A stretch of 64,000 bases of DNA from UBA4877 sp002399285. Lineage in GTDB: Bacteria; Bacillota; Thermoanaerobacteria; Thermoanaerobacterales; UBA4877. Shown in pieces: positions 1 to 8,864 of the stretch (its first letter is position 1; every line of letters starts with the position of its first letter). A program made the position numbers and the translations under genes. The stretch lies in assembly GCA_036771835.1 (NCBI GenBank), contig DAIPGN010000003.1:62001-126000 (forward strand). Direction: 5' to 3'. The notes beneath the pieces were generated by a model. That model was not told where the DNA came from, searched no databases, and saw nothing but the letters and a program-made list of their open reading frames with translations.

Positions 1-913
1 AGCCCGCCATTACCTCCATGAAATCGCCGTTATCTACGACCGGCCTTATGACATCCTTGATATCGTAGGCCTTATTGGGATTGTCCGGTATTATAGCATC
101 CAGTTCCTCCGCTGCCCTGTTGACGTCGTCCCCTGTCTCAACATGGGGAGCAACCTCCAGGTTGTTGGAGGGAAGATAGCTAAGCAGCCTCCTTATCTGA
201 TCCAAACACTCTTCGTCGCCGGCGGCCGCGAAATGCGCGACCCCGCTGCTCGTACTGTGAGTCATGGCGCCTCCCAGTGCTTCCTGGGTCACTTCCTCAC
301 CCGTAACGGCCTTTACCACCTCGGGACCGGTTATGAATATCTGGCTGGTCCCCTTCACCATAAACACAAAATCCGTCAATGCGGGAGAATATACCGCGCC
401 TCCTGCGCACGGTCCCATAATGGCTGAGATCTGGGGTATCACCCCTGAAGCTATGGTATTCCTGTAAAATATATCGCCATAGCCGGAAAGGGCATCCACG
501 CCCTCCTGTATCCTTGCGCCGCCGGAATCGTTCAATCCGATGAGCGGCGCACCCATTTTGAGGGCCATGTCCATCACCTTGCATATCTTGCGGGCATGAT
601 ATTCGCCCAGCGAGCCTCCTATAGTCGTAAAATCCTGGGCATATACGTAGACCAGCCTGCCGTTTACGGTGCCGTAGCCGGTGACCACGCCCTCTCCGGG
701 CGCCTCCGTCTTGGCCATATCGAACTCTGTGCTCCTGTGCTCCACAAAGGTATCCGTCTCGACAAAGCTGTCCTCATCCATGAAGTATGCTATCCTTTCC
801 CTGGCCGTCATCTTACCCTTTTTGTGCTGTTTCTCGATCCTCTTTGGGCCTCCGCCTAACCGGACCTTTTCTCTCCTTGTCTCAAGGTCGTCGATCTTAT
901 CGCTTACATTCAT
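1..913 (-). CDS. mmdA: Methylmalonyl-CoA decarboxylase / propionyl-CoA carboxylase carboxyltransferase subunit (partial)
   Basis: The first 304 residues of a biotin-dependent carboxyltransferase of the crotonase fold; the family is about 515 residues, so the C-terminal half lies beyond the left edge. It moves CO2 between methylmalonyl-CoA or propionyl-CoA and carboxybiotin. Visible landmarks are GGSLGE near residue 99, NDSGGARIQEG near 128-138, and GPCAGGAVYSPA near 167-178, the glycine-rich oxyanion pockets for CoA and biotin. I place the start at the ATG at 913 because GGAGGG lies 7 bases before it; the in-frame ATG at 919 touches that site. It is the last visible gene of the mutase operon. 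Decarboxylase (sodium pump) and carboxylase versions cannot be told apart without the partner subunits. Confidence 0.9.
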   Translation of the reverse strand, partial: MNVSDKIDDLETRREKVRLGGGPKRIEKQHKKGKMTARERIAYFMDEDSFVETDTFVEHRSTEFDMAKTEAPGEGVVTGYGTVNGRLVYVYAQDFTTIGGSLGEYHARKICKVMDMALKMGAPLIGLNDSGGARIQEGVDALSGYGDIFYRNTIASGVIPQISAIMGPCAGGAVYSPALTDFVFMVKGTSQIFITGPEVVKAVTGEEVTQEALGGAMTHSTSSGVAHFAAAGDEECLDQIRRLLSYLPSNNLEVAPHVETGDDVNRAAEELDAIIPDNPNKAYDIKDVIRPVVDNGDFMEVMAG

Positions 914-928
914 CGTCATCCCTCCAAT

Positions 929-1330
929 CTAATTTCTTTCGCAGAGTTCAAGCAAAACACCATGAGTGCTTTTAGGATGCAGGAATGCTATCCTGGCTCC
1001 TCCCGCTCCCAACCTTGGCTTTTCATCTATCAGCCTGACGCCCTTTTCCCTCATATCGTTCAGCGCGTCCTCGATGTCGTCCACTCTAAGCGCAATGTGC
1101 TGTATTCCTTCTCCGTTTTTCTCTATAAACTTTGCGATCGTGCCGTCTTCGGTCGTGGATTCCAGAAGCTCGATCTCGGATTGCCCCAGCGGCAAAAATG
1201 CCGTCTTCACATGCTGGTCCTCCACCACTTCCGTGCCCTTGCACTCGATACCCAGAGTGTCCCGGTAAAATTTCAGCACGTCGTCGATGCTCTTAACAGC
1301 TATCCCTATGTGGTCTATCTTTTGGATCAA
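929..1330 (-). CDS. mce: Methylmalonyl-CoA epimerase
   Basis: A 133-residue glyoxalase/VOC-fold protein that interconverts R- and S-methylmalonyl-CoA, the length expected for the family. Metal-ligand candidates are His7 in DHIGIAV, Glu in SEIELLE, His in IQHIALRV and the Glu in LLELCE near the C-terminus. The open frame extends upstream, but homology begins at IQKIDHIGI, and a TTG at 1330 sits after GGGAGGG with good spacing. That TTG overlaps the meaB stop as TTGA, which suggests translational coupling. Its position between MeaB and the carboxyltransferase fits the succinyl-CoA to propionyl-CoA route. Confidence 0.93.
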   Translation of the reverse strand: MIQKIDHIGIAVKSIDDVLKFYRDTLGIECKGTEVVEDQHVKTAFLPLGQSEIELLESTTEDGTIAKFIEKNGEGIQHIALRVDDIEDALNDMREKGVRLIDEKPRLGAGGARIAFLHPKSTHGVLLELCERN

Positions 1331-2286
1331 TCGAAATCCCTCCCATTTAAATGATATCGTATCGTTTTTAATATACGGTCTGAGGCGGTATAAGGATCTG
1401 TCTCTCCGTTTGCCACCTTGTCCACTATGTTGGAAAGTTCCTCCTTCGATAACCCGTTCATGATATCGCACATGATGCTCTGTGCGGCGAGATCCATGAT
1501 CTCATCCCTTATATGTTCCTTCCTTTTATTTATGAAGACTCCGGAGTCCTTTATGTATTCCATGTGCCGTCCTATGGCGTCCATCACGTCGTCTACGCCC
1601 TTGTTTTCCTGTGCCGCAGTCAGAATGACCTGCGGCCTCCATGCGGCGTCCCCATTGAAATCCAGCATGGCCTTTATCTCTCTCGCCGTCTTTTCGGCGC
1701 CGTCCCTGTCGCATTTATTGACCACAAAGACGTTTCCTATCTCCATGATACCGGCCTTCATCGCCTGTATATCATCGCCCAGACCGGGCGCAAGGACCAT
1801 GACCGTGGTATCCGCCGTGCCGGCTATCTCCACCTCCGACTGGCCCACGCCCACCGTCTCGATGAAGATATAGTCCATGCCGAATATGTCCATTATGCGC
1901 GCAGCGATCCGAGTGCTCTTTGAAAGTCCTCCCAGATGTCCCCTCGAACCCATGCTGCGTATGAATATGTTGGGATCGGTGAACAGCTGTTGCATCCTTA
2001 TCCTGTCTCCCAATATGGCGCCGCCGGTATAGGGACTGGTGGGATCGCATGCAATGATGCCCACCTTTTTGCCCAGGCTGGAATATATCCTGGCCAGGCC
2101 TGCGGTAAGCGTGCTCTTGCCCACCCCCGGCGGTCCCGTAATGCCGATGAGATATGCGCCTCCGGTTTTACCGTACATATCGCGGATGATATCCATAGCA
2201 TCTCTTCTTCCATCCTCCGCCATGGTTATCAGCTTTGCCAAGGCAACCTTGTCGCCCTCGGCCATACCCTTTCTTATATCCATCAT
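1327..2286 (-). CDS. meaB: Methylmalonyl-CoA mutase-associated GTPase MeaB
   Basis: A 319-residue G3E-family GTPase that loads and protects the B12 cofactor of methylmalonyl-CoA mutase. The P-loop GPPGVGKS is at 51-58, the switch segment ETVGVGQSE is near 144, and the base-recognition motif NKCD is near 205. The ArgK name is used for the same family. The gene overlaps the small mutase subunit upstream (ATGA) and the epimerase downstream (TTGA), so four genes are tightly coupled. An in-frame second ATG at 2283 is also possible. Confidence 0.95.
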   Translation of the reverse strand: MMDIRKGMAEGDKVALAKLITMAEDGRRDAMDIIRDMYGKTGGAYLIGITGPPGVGKSTLTAGLARIYSSLGKKVGIIACDPTSPYTGGAILGDRIRMQQLFTDPNIFIRSMGSRGHLGGLSKSTRIAARIMDIFGMDYIFIETVGVGQSEVEIAGTADTTVMVLAPGLGDDIQAMKAGIMEIGNVFVVNKCDRDGAEKTAREIKAMLDFNGDAAWRPQVILTAAQENKGVDDVMDAIGRHMEYIKDSGVFINKRKEHIRDEIMDLAAQSIMCDIMNGLSKEELSNIVDKVANGETDPYTASDRILKTIRYHLNGRDFD

Positions 2287-2684
2287 GCATCGATCCTGAC
2301 GTGGGATTTTATAAATTCTACGGACTCCGAGGTAGGGGTACCCGGGGTAAATATCTCGGCTATACCCTGGGATTTAAGATACGGTATATCGTCGGCCGGT
2401 ATCACGCCTCCGCCTACCACCAGCTTGTCGCCTGCTCCCTTCTCTCTTAAAAGCTGTACGATCTTGGGAAGAAGGGTATTATGCGCCCCCGAAAGTATGC
2501 TCAGAGCAACGACATCCACATCCTCCTGTACGGCCGCCTCTACGATCTGCTCCGGCGTCTGTCTGAGGCCGGTATAGATGACCTCCATCCCCGCGTCCCT
2601 CAGCGCCCTGGCCACGACCTTGGCTCCCCTGTCGTGGCCGTCCAAGCCGGGCTTTGCTACCAATACCCTTATGGGTCTGCTCAT
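2283..2684 (-). CDS. mcmA2: Methylmalonyl-CoA mutase small subunit (B12-binding)
   Basis: A 133-residue cobalamin-binding domain as a separate polypeptide. The base-off/His-on motif DxHxxG is Asp15-Gly-His17-Asp-Arg-Gly20. SILSGAH and VVGGGVIP are the usual later glycine loops that hold the corrin tail. It pairs with the catalytic barrel encoded just upstream to form adenosylcobalamin-dependent methylmalonyl-CoA mutase (EC 5.4.99.2). GGGAGG lies 8 bases before the ATG. A split mutase of this kind is common in Clostridia and Archaea. Confidence 0.95.
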   Translation of the reverse strand: MSRPIRVLVAKPGLDGHDRGAKVVARALRDAGMEVIYTGLRQTPEQIVEAAVQEDVDVVALSILSGAHNTLLPKIVQLLREKGAGDKLVVGGGVIPADDIPYLKSQGIAEIFTPGTPTSESVEFIKSHVRIDA

Positions 2685-2697
2685 ATTTTACGCCTCC

Positions 2698-4377
2698 CTA
2701 TAAAATTACCGATTCCTGATATACTCCGAATACGCCTCTCAGTACGTCGCATATCTCGCCCAATGTGGCGTATACCTTGACCGCATCTATAATGTACGGC
2801 ATAAGATTGTCTTCGCCGCGGGCCGCCCTATCGACTTCGGCCAGCGTGCGCTTCACCGCCGCATTGTCCCTCTCGCTGCGCAGCTTAGCCAGCCGTTCCT
2901 TTTGCTTTTCCCCAACGGACGGATCGACTCTCAAAAGGTTCTTGGGAGGCTGCTCTTCGATCTGGAACTTATTCATACCCACCACCACGATCTCACCGGA
3001 CTCCACAGCCTTCTGATATTCATATGCGGCGTCCTGTATCTCCTTCTGTATGAATCCCTTCTCGATCGCCTTGGGCGCTCCGCCCAAATCGTCTATCTTA
3101 TCTATATACTCCTTAGCCTTTCTTTCAATATCATCGGTCAGAGATTCTACATAATATGAACCCGCCAGCGGGTCTATGGTATCGGCTGCGCCGCTCTCAT
3201 AGGCTATGATCTGCTGCGTCCTCAGGGCGATCCTCACCGAATCCTCGGTAGGCAGAGAGAGCGCCTCGTCTCTGGAATTGGTATGCAACGACTGCGTACC
3301 GCCAAGCACCGCCTCCAATGCCTGCAGGGTCACCCTCACGATGTTGTTGTCCGGTTGCTGGGCCGTCAGCGTAGATCCCCCCGTCTGGGTATGAAAACGC
3401 AGCTGCCATGACTTGGGGTTTTTAGCATGAAACCTGTCCCTCATGATCTTAGCCCAAAGCCGCCTGGCCGCCCTGAACTTGGCTACTTCCTGAAACAGAT
3501 TGTTGTTGGCGTTAAAGAAGAAGGACAGTCTCGGCGCAAACTCATCCACGTCCAGGCCGGCTTTCATTGCGGCGTCGACATAGGCTATCCCGTCGGCCAG
3601 CGTAAACGCTACCTCCTGTACGGCCGTAGAACCGGCCTCCCTTATGTGATATCCGCTTATGCTTATGGTATTCCATTTCGGCACATTGGCGGAGCAGAAT
3701 GCGAATATATCCGTTATCAGCCTCATGGACGGCGTGGGCGGGAATATATACGTCCCCCTGGCAACATATTCCTTCAAAATATCGTTTTGTATGGTGCCGT
3801 CCAGCTTATCCATCGAAACGCCCTGTTTTTCGGCGACCGCTATGTACATTGCAAGCAATACGGCAGCCGGAGCGTTGATGGTCATGGACGTGCTGACCTT
3901 ATCCATGGGGATGCCGTCGAACAGCACCTCCATATCGGCAAGGGAGGATATGGCGACGCCCACCTTGCCAACCTCGCCCTCCGCCAGCGGATGATCGGAA
4001 TCATAGCCTATCTGCGTCGGAAGATCAAATGCGATGCTCAAGCCCGTCTGTCCCTGGGAAAGCAGATATTTGTATCTGGCATTGGATTCCTCCGCATTCC
4101 CGAAGCCCGCATACTGCCTCATCGTCCAAAATCTTCCGCGGTACATGGTGGGCTGGACTCCGCGGGTAAAGGGATATTTCCCGGGAAAGCCCAGATCATT
4201 CAAATAATCCATGTCCTTCTGGTCCTCCGGCGTATACGTCCTCTTTACCTCAATGCCGGAATCCGTGGCAAACTCAGCCTTCCTCTCGGGGAAACGCGAC
4301 GTCGTCTTTTTAACGGACGTCTCCTCCCACTCTTCCCTCGCCTTGCCGACCTTTTCTATTTCATCCTTATCCAGCAT
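2698..4377 (-). CDS. mcmA1: Methylmalonyl-CoA mutase large (catalytic) subunit
   Basis: A 559-residue TIM-barrel subunit that isomerises succinyl-CoA and R-methylmalonyl-CoA by a radical mechanism once the B12 subunit binds. The segment TMRQYAGFG is the conserved substrate-binding stretch, and GQTGLSIAFDLPTQ and the QPDNNIVR region are typical of the family. The B12 domain is absent here because it is encoded by the next gene. The frame opens at a TTG at 4392, but that codon is part of the ribosome site; GGAGG at 4390-4386 is 8 bases before the ATG at 4377, which I take as the start. First gene of the operon. Confidence 0.96.
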   Translation of the reverse strand: MLDKDEIEKVGKAREEWEETSVKKTTSRFPERKAEFATDSGIEVKRTYTPEDQKDMDYLNDLGFPGKYPFTRGVQPTMYRGRFWTMRQYAGFGNAEESNARYKYLLSQGQTGLSIAFDLPTQIGYDSDHPLAEGEVGKVGVAISSLADMEVLFDGIPMDKVSTSMTINAPAAVLLAMYIAVAEKQGVSMDKLDGTIQNDILKEYVARGTYIFPPTPSMRLITDIFAFCSANVPKWNTISISGYHIREAGSTAVQEVAFTLADGIAYVDAAMKAGLDVDEFAPRLSFFFNANNNLFQEVAKFRAARRLWAKIMRDRFHAKNPKSWQLRFHTQTGGSTLTAQQPDNNIVRVTLQALEAVLGGTQSLHTNSRDEALSLPTEDSVRIALRTQQIIAYESGAADTIDPLAGSYYVESLTDDIERKAKEYIDKIDDLGGAPKAIEKGFIQKEIQDAAYEYQKAVESGEIVVVGMNKFQIEEQPPKNLLRVDPSVGEKQKERLAKLRSERDNAAVKRTLAEVDRAARGEDNLMPYIIDAVKVYATLGEICDVLRGVFGVYQESVIL

Positions 4378-4392
4378 TACACATGCCTCCAA

Positions 4393-4680
4393 TTATTAAT
4401 ATTCATGCGGCCGGTCTCCCGGATATGTATATGTGTAAGTCCGCTATGGGTCTCTGCAGTCCCGTATCAAACCGCTTTTATGATATGTGGACATCTCCTA
4501 TTATCAGGATGAGCATAGTTATCGATAAACCGGTCCTTCTGCCGGATATATGCTGTTTGGTGCCGTATTATTCCTCATTGGTTAAAACTGCTGTTACTAT
4601 TATAACAGAATTTATTCAGTCAATAAAGCTAAATCTTGAAAATTGCAGGATTAAATTCATAAATCCGACCGGAGCGAATT
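4393..4680. other. Intergenic region upstream of the mutase operon
   Basis: About 290 bases with no convincing gene. On the minus strand there is a TATAAT at 4604-4599 and a TTGACT at 4623-4618, but they are only 13 bases apart, too close for a normal sigma-A pair. The operon promoter is probably here but I cannot place it. No cobalamin riboswitch landmarks are visible. Confidence 0.4.
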
Positions 4681-4715
4681 AAAAAAAGCAGGATAGAAGG
4701 CGCATCTATGCCTGC
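4681..4715 (-). terminator. Rho-independent terminator of the sensor kinase gene
   Basis: Read on the minus strand, GCAGG-c-ATAGA pairs with TCTAT-CCTGC (10 pairs, one bulged C) and is followed at once by seven T. It sits about 80 bases after the kinase stop codon. Confidence 0.8.
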
Positions 4716-4793
4716 AAGATACCGGTCAAATTTTTTTATCTCACCATTGCGTTCGTTTTGTAATAAAATCCAGTCTTCCGTCACCAAATTCGA

Positions 4794-5783
4794 TCAGATC
4801 CCTGCCGACGGTAAAAGTACCGTAAAGATACTTCCCTTTCCTTCCCTGCTAGTCAGACGTATCTTGGAGTTATATCTGCCCAGTATGGCCGAGACTATGG
4901 CCAGGCCGTATCCCGTTCCCTCTGCCTTTGTGGTAAAGCCGTATGAGAAAACCTTATCCCGTATCCCGGCCGCAATTCCGCAGCCGTTATCCGCTATCCT
5001 TATGCGGATGAGGCCGTTCTTTAAAACATCCGTGCAGATATATATCGTACCGCCGTTCATGGCATCCACAGAGTTTAAAATCAGATTGAGGCAGACCTGC
5101 TCCAAGGCCTTTGCAGTAATTTGTGCCTCATGTGTTTCCTCAAAATGCGTTTTTAAGATATACCTGTCCGTCAATACAAGCTTCAATTTCCTAACCAAAC
5201 CGTCCAGCACAATATTTACACGCACCGTCTCTCCGCTTCCCTCGGCAGATCTCGGTCCGCGCATAAAACCGGCTGTCAGGCCGTTGGCTCTCTCCACTTC
5301 ATCGAGCATTAAATCGATGAAATCGGCGTCCTGCTCATATTTTACCTTGAGGAGCTGCAAAAAACCTTTTATGACCGTCATTGAATTCTTTATCTCATGG
5401 GCAGCCATACGCGTATGTATGGACTCTAAATTCAGCTCCTCGAATTCCTGTGCCCTCTCCACCATTCGATCGATAGCCTCATAGGTCAGTAAAATAAAGA
5501 GATACATTATTCCCTTGGAATCATTAAGTGAAATCCGGGTAACTATTAACCTTCTCCCGTTATATTCCTTATAGTTAGTATAAAAAACATCTCTCCGCAG
5601 GCTTTCATCCGATGACATCAATTCTAAAAACCTTGCGCCGGCATCGTCTGTAGGCGTTAAGTCCAGCAGGGTATATATATTATATGACAGGTATACGGAA
5701 TTATCTTGAGGGTTATAAACGGCATAACCCATATCGCCATACAATTGAGTCATATCCAATAAGTCCTGCATATTTTTATCCAA
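4794..5783 (-). CDS. Cytosolic sporulation-type histidine kinase
   Basis: A 329-residue sensor kinase without membrane segments. Residues 1-105 form a PAS-like sensor; the phosphoacceptor is His129 in AAHEIKNSM, followed by the N-box NLILNSVDAM, G1 box DNGCGI, an FTTK F-box and GTGYGLAIV G2 box. The dimerisation helix resembles that of phosphorelay kinases of the KinA/KinB type. No response regulator is adjacent, so it is an orphan kinase; feeding Spo0F/Spo0A is an inference from family resemblance. The start is a TTG with AGGTGG 7 bases upstream; the next ATG, at residue 5, is too far from that site. Confidence 0.85.
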   Translation of the reverse strand: MDKNMQDLLDMTQLYGDMGYAVYNPQDNSVYLSYNIYTLLDLTPTDDAGARFLELMSSDESLRRDVFYTNYKEYNGRRLIVTRISLNDSKGIMYLFILLTYEAIDRMVERAQEFEELNLESIHTRMAAHEIKNSMTVIKGFLQLLKVKYEQDADFIDLMLDEVERANGLTAGFMRGPRSAEGSGETVRVNIVLDGLVRKLKLVLTDRYILKTHFEETHEAQITAKALEQVCLNLILNSVDAMNGGTIYICTDVLKNGLIRIRIADNGCGIAAGIRDKVFSYGFTTKAEGTGYGLAIVSAILGRYNSKIRLTSREGKGSIFTVLLPSAGI

Positions 5784-5794
5784 ACCTGCACCAC

Positions 5795-6199
5795 CTATCT
5801 ATTGTCTAGTTTAGCCTGACACCTTTCCGTAAAAGATTTCATCTCCACCACACGACGTTCATGACGGCCTTTTGCTATCAGCTCCCTTTCATCGCTTGCC
5901 TCGACCGCAAACACCAGCCTGCCGCCGTCTATTTCTTCCAGCACGGCGCTTGCGCTGATCTTCATGCCAATCGGAGTAGCCCTGAGATGTTCGATATTTA
6001 TCATGGTGCCCACGGTGACGTATCCTGTCGGAAGATGCATATCCACCGCCGCCACGGCCGCTTCTTCCATAAGCGCCGCAACGCGGGGAGTGGCAAGTAC
6101 CTTTACCGAACCGCTGCCATATATATCAGCAGTATCTGCGCCTGTTACCTTTGTTTCGACCCTTCTTTCAAGACCGATAGCCAAATCTATTATATCCAT
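5795..6199 (-). CDS. FlK-like hotdog-fold acyl-CoA thioesterase
   Basis: A 134-residue hotdog-fold protein resembling fluoroacetyl-CoA thioesterase FlK. The FlK catalytic triad (Thr42, Glu50, His76) lines up with a constant offset of five as Thr37 (ATPRV), Glu45 (ALMEEAA) and His71 (IEHLRATP). The true substrate is unknown; most family members outside the fluoroacetate producers are uncharacterised. AGGAGG is 6 bases before the ATG at 6199; the upstream GTG of the open frame lies inside that site. It lies just upstream of the kinase gene with an 11-base gap and may share its transcript. Confidence 0.8.
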   Translation of the reverse strand: MDIIDLAIGLERRVETKVTGADTADIYGSGSVKVLATPRVAALMEEAAVAAVDMHLPTGYVTVGTMINIEHLRATPIGMKISASAVLEEIDGGRLVFAVEASDERELIAKGRHERRVVEMKSFTERCQAKLDNR

Positions 6200-6313
6200 T
6201 AAATGCCTCCTCGCCACTTTTATTATATAACAAATTTTGCCTTTGGTATATATATGTATTATATATACAATGACACTTTATGATGCAGTATTAAGACATT
6301 TCGGACCGGCGCA

Positions 6314-6341
6314 TAAAAAAAGCAGGGCCAAATGGCCCCGC
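6314..6341 (-). terminator. Rho-independent terminator of ftsH
   Basis: On the minus strand GCGGGGCC-ATTT-GGCCCTGC forms an 8-pair stem (one G-T) and runs into seven T. A small palindromic repeat lies between it and the ftsH stop codon. Confidence 0.85.
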
Positions 6342-6361
6342 TCAGCTTGCCGGCAAACTGT

Positions 6362-6383
6362 CAGACCGCGGGAAACCGGTCTG
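6362..6383. repeat. Minimal copy of the CAGACCG/CGGTCTG palindromic repeat
   Basis: CAGACCG and CGGTCTG are exact 7-base inverted ends separated by 8 bases. It lies 3 bases after the ftsH stop codon and before the terminator, the same location as the full-length copies of this family in the window. Confidence 0.6.
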
Positions 6384-6386
6384 AGC

Positions 6387-8189
6387 TTATGCGTTGGCAA
6401 ATACCTCTTCGAATTCATCCTTATTGAGCTTTTCCTTTTCTATCAAAGCCCTTGCTACGGAATGTAACCTATTTATATTTTCTCTCAGCAGCATTTCCGC
6501 CTTTTTATAACATTCCTCAATTATTCTTCTCATCTCTTTATCGATGGAAGCGGCGACCTCTTCGCTGTAATTGCGCTGTCTGCCCAAGTCCTTTCCTATG
6601 AATATCTCGTCCCTGTCCGAGCCGTATACCATAGGTCCGAGATTATCGCTCATGCCGTATTCGGTCACCATCTTCCTCACAAGGCTGGTGGCCCGCTCCA
6701 GGTCGTTCTCCGCTCCGGTGGAAATGTCATGGAGAACAATGTTTTCAGCCACTCTGCCTCCGAGAAGGTGTATGACCTCGTCTATGATCTCCGACTTAGA
6801 CATGAAGTACTTGTCCTCCTCCGGCAATATCATGGTATATCCGCCCGCCCTGCCGCGGGGTATGATGGATACCTCATGCACGGGAGCGGTGTTGGGGAGC
6901 AGCTTGGCAAGGACCGCGTGACCGGCCTCATGATACGCGACCAGTCTCTTATCCTTTTCGCTCATGACCCTGCTCTTTTTCTCCGGTCCGGCTATGACCC
7001 TGGTCATGGCCTCCTCCATCTCATCCATGCTTATCGTCTTTTTGTTGCGTCTGGCCGCAAGAAGCGCTCCTTCATTCATCATGTTTTCAATGTCCGCTCC
7101 GGTAAATCCGGGAGTCATCCTGGCCAGCGTACCGAAATCCACATTGGGAGCAAGGGGCTTGCCCTTGGAATGGACCTTCAGTATCTGTTCTCTGCCCTTT
7201 ACATCGGGCAGTCCAACCATGATCTGCCTGTCGAAACGGCCCGGCCTTAAGAGCGCGGGATCAAGTATATCCGGCCTGTTGGTCGCAGCTATGACGATGA
7301 TGCCCTCATTTGTACCGAAGCCGTCCATCTCCACCAGCAGCTGATTTAAAGTCTGTTCTCTTTCATCATGCCCGCCGCCCAGACCGGCACCTCTGTGCCT
7401 GCCTACGGCATCTATCTCATCTATGAATATTATGCAGGGGGAATTCTTCTTGGCCTGCTCGAACAGATCCCTCACCCTGGCGGCGCCGACGCCTACGAAC
7501 ATCTCCACGAAGTCGGAACCGCTTATGCTGAAGAACGGCACCCCGGCTTCTCCGGAAACGGCCTTGGCCAAAAGCGTCTTACCTGTTCCTGGAGGACCCA
7601 CAAGCAGAACGCCCTTGGGTATCCTGGCGCCCAGTTCCAAAAATCTCCGGGGCTGTTTCAAAAACTCCACGACCTCCTGCAGTTCCGCCTTTTCCTCATC
7701 CTCGCCTGCCACGTCGTCGAAAGTGACCTTCTTGGTCTGATCGGTGGTCACTCTGGCCTTGCTCTTGCCGAAAGACATCACACCCTTATTGCCGCCGCCC
7801 TGGGACTGCTGCATGATAAGATACCAGAATACCACGAATATGGCAATCATGAATATGGTCGGCAGCATCTGCATCCACCAAGGGGGATTCGTATTCTTGG
7901 GTTCAACATATTTGATCTGCCCGTTCACTATATAGGGCTGTAAAAAGGTATCAAAACTCTCCTGATTTATAATAGTCGACTGAAAAGAGGTACCGTCCTT
8001 GAGCTCGCCGGTAACAACATTGTCGGCTAAGGTTATGCTGCTGACATTATTGTTGTTTATCTCTCTTACAAGCCGAGCATAGTCAAAATCTTTTACGTCC
8101 ATGGTCTGCATACCGTACATGGTAACTATGGCATAAATAGCGATAATTATCAATATATAAAAGCTTGCATTCCTAAATACTTTGTTCAA
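6387..8189 (-). CDS. ftsH: ATP-dependent zinc metalloprotease FtsH
   Basis: A 600-residue membrane AAA+ protease that degrades misassembled membrane proteins and short-lived regulators. Transmembrane helices are at about 6-25 and 105-125, the Walker A GPPGTGKT at 198-205, Walker B IIFIDEID near 255, the second region of homology around 300-320 and the zinc site HEAGH near 420. The open frame starts further upstream, but homology begins at NKVFRNASFY, and the TTG at 8189 lies 8 bases after AGGAGG. It follows tilS and hpt in the conserved Firmicute order and has its own promoter. Confidence 0.97.
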   Translation of the reverse strand: MNKVFRNASFYILIIIAIYAIVTMYGMQTMDVKDFDYARLVREINNNNVSSITLADNVVTGELKDGTSFQSTIINQESFDTFLQPYIVNGQIKYVEPKNTNPPWWMQMLPTIFMIAIFVVFWYLIMQQSQGGGNKGVMSFGKSKARVTTDQTKKVTFDDVAGEDEEKAELQEVVEFLKQPRRFLELGARIPKGVLLVGPPGTGKTLLAKAVSGEAGVPFFSISGSDFVEMFVGVGAARVRDLFEQAKKNSPCIIFIDEIDAVGRHRGAGLGGGHDEREQTLNQLLVEMDGFGTNEGIIVIAATNRPDILDPALLRPGRFDRQIMVGLPDVKGREQILKVHSKGKPLAPNVDFGTLARMTPGFTGADIENMMNEGALLAARRNKKTISMDEMEEAMTRVIAGPEKKSRVMSEKDKRLVAYHEAGHAVLAKLLPNTAPVHEVSIIPRGRAGGYTMILPEEDKYFMSKSEIIDEVIHLLGGRVAENIVLHDISTGAENDLERATSLVRKMVTEYGMSDNLGPMVYGSDRDEIFIGKDLGRQRNYSEEVAASIDKEMRRIIEECYKKAEMLLRENINRLHSVARALIEKEKLNKDEFEEVFANA

Positions 8190-8234
8190 AAACCCATCCT
8201 CCTCCTTCAATGCTAACTTATCGCACAACATGTA

Positions 8235-8263
8235 ATTGTAACATAGGCTATATTAAAAAACAA
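8235..8263 (-). promoter_or_regulatory. Sigma-A-type promoter of ftsH
   Basis: On the minus strand TTGTTT (8263-8258) and TACAAT (8240-8235) are separated by exactly 17 bases, about 45 bases before the ftsH start. It lies after the hpt stop, so ftsH can be expressed on its own. Confidence 0.6.
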
Positions 8264-8267
8264 TAAA

Positions 8268-8810
8268 CTAAAATTTATAAATCTCAGGTTTTAAAATGCC
8301 TATATAAGGCAAATTGCGATATTTTTCGGCAAAATCCAAGCCATATCCCACTACAAAGAGATCGTCGATTTTAAAACCGGTATAATCGATGGGCACTTCC
8401 ACCCTGCGCTTCAAAGGTTTGTCCAGCAGACTGCATATGGACAAGCTTGCCGGATGCCTATCGATGAGCACCCTTCTCAGATAACTCAGGGTGAGTCCGC
8501 TGTCCACCACATCCTCGACTATAAGTATGTCCTTTCCTTCAATGCTGTAATCAAGATCTTTAATTATTCTTACCACACCGGATGACGTGGTGGAAAGTCC
8601 GTAGCTGGATACCGCCATAAAGTCGATGGAAAGCGGCAGGTCTATCTCCCGGGAGAGATCTGCGAGGAACATCATGGCACCCTTCAATATGCAAAGCAGC
8701 ATTAGGTTTTTACCCTTATAATCCTCACTTATCTTTTTACCCAACTCCCTGGCCTTCGCCTTGATCTGTTCCTCGGTTATGAGTACCGTCTCAATATCTT
8801 CGTTCATCAT
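8268..8810 (-). CDS. hpt: Hypoxanthine phosphoribosyltransferase
   Basis: A 180-residue type I phosphoribosyltransferase that salvages hypoxanthine and guanine with PRPP. The PRPP loop is VEDVVDSGLT, preceded by the flexible-loop SSYGLSTTSSG and followed by the purine-contacting KPLKR and DFAEKYRNLPYIG at the C-terminus. AGAAGGG is 7 bases before the ATG at 8810; the open frame's GTG two codons earlier is too close to it. It sits between tilS and ftsH, as in Bacillus and most Clostridia. Confidence 0.96.
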   Translation of the reverse strand: MMNEDIETVLITEEQIKAKARELGKKISEDYKGKNLMLLCILKGAMMFLADLSREIDLPLSIDFMAVSSYGLSTTSSGVVRIIKDLDYSIEGKDILIVEDVVDSGLTLSYLRRVLIDRHPASLSICSLLDKPLKRRVEVPIDYTGFKIDDLFVVGYGLDFAEKYRNLPYIGILKPEIYKF

Positions 8811-8864
8811 ATACACACCCTTCTCTTATTTGAGGTAATCGCTGCAGGTAAAAACGACTGTCCG

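Noticed and set aside
1370..1390. CGGTCTGAGG resembling an arm of the palindromic repeat
   Set aside because: It is inside the meaB coding sequence with no matching left arm.
3427..4512. 361-codon plus-strand open frame antisense to the mutase large subunit
   Set aside because: Caused by codon bias of the real gene on the minus strand; no protein-like features.
4599..4623. TTGACT and TATAAT upstream of the mutase operon
   Set aside because: Only 13 bases separate them, outside the range for a sigma-A promoter; listed only as intergenic content.
4378..4700. Cobalamin riboswitch upstream of the B12-dependent mutase
   Set aside because: The B12-box pattern (GCCACTG) and surrounding stems are absent.
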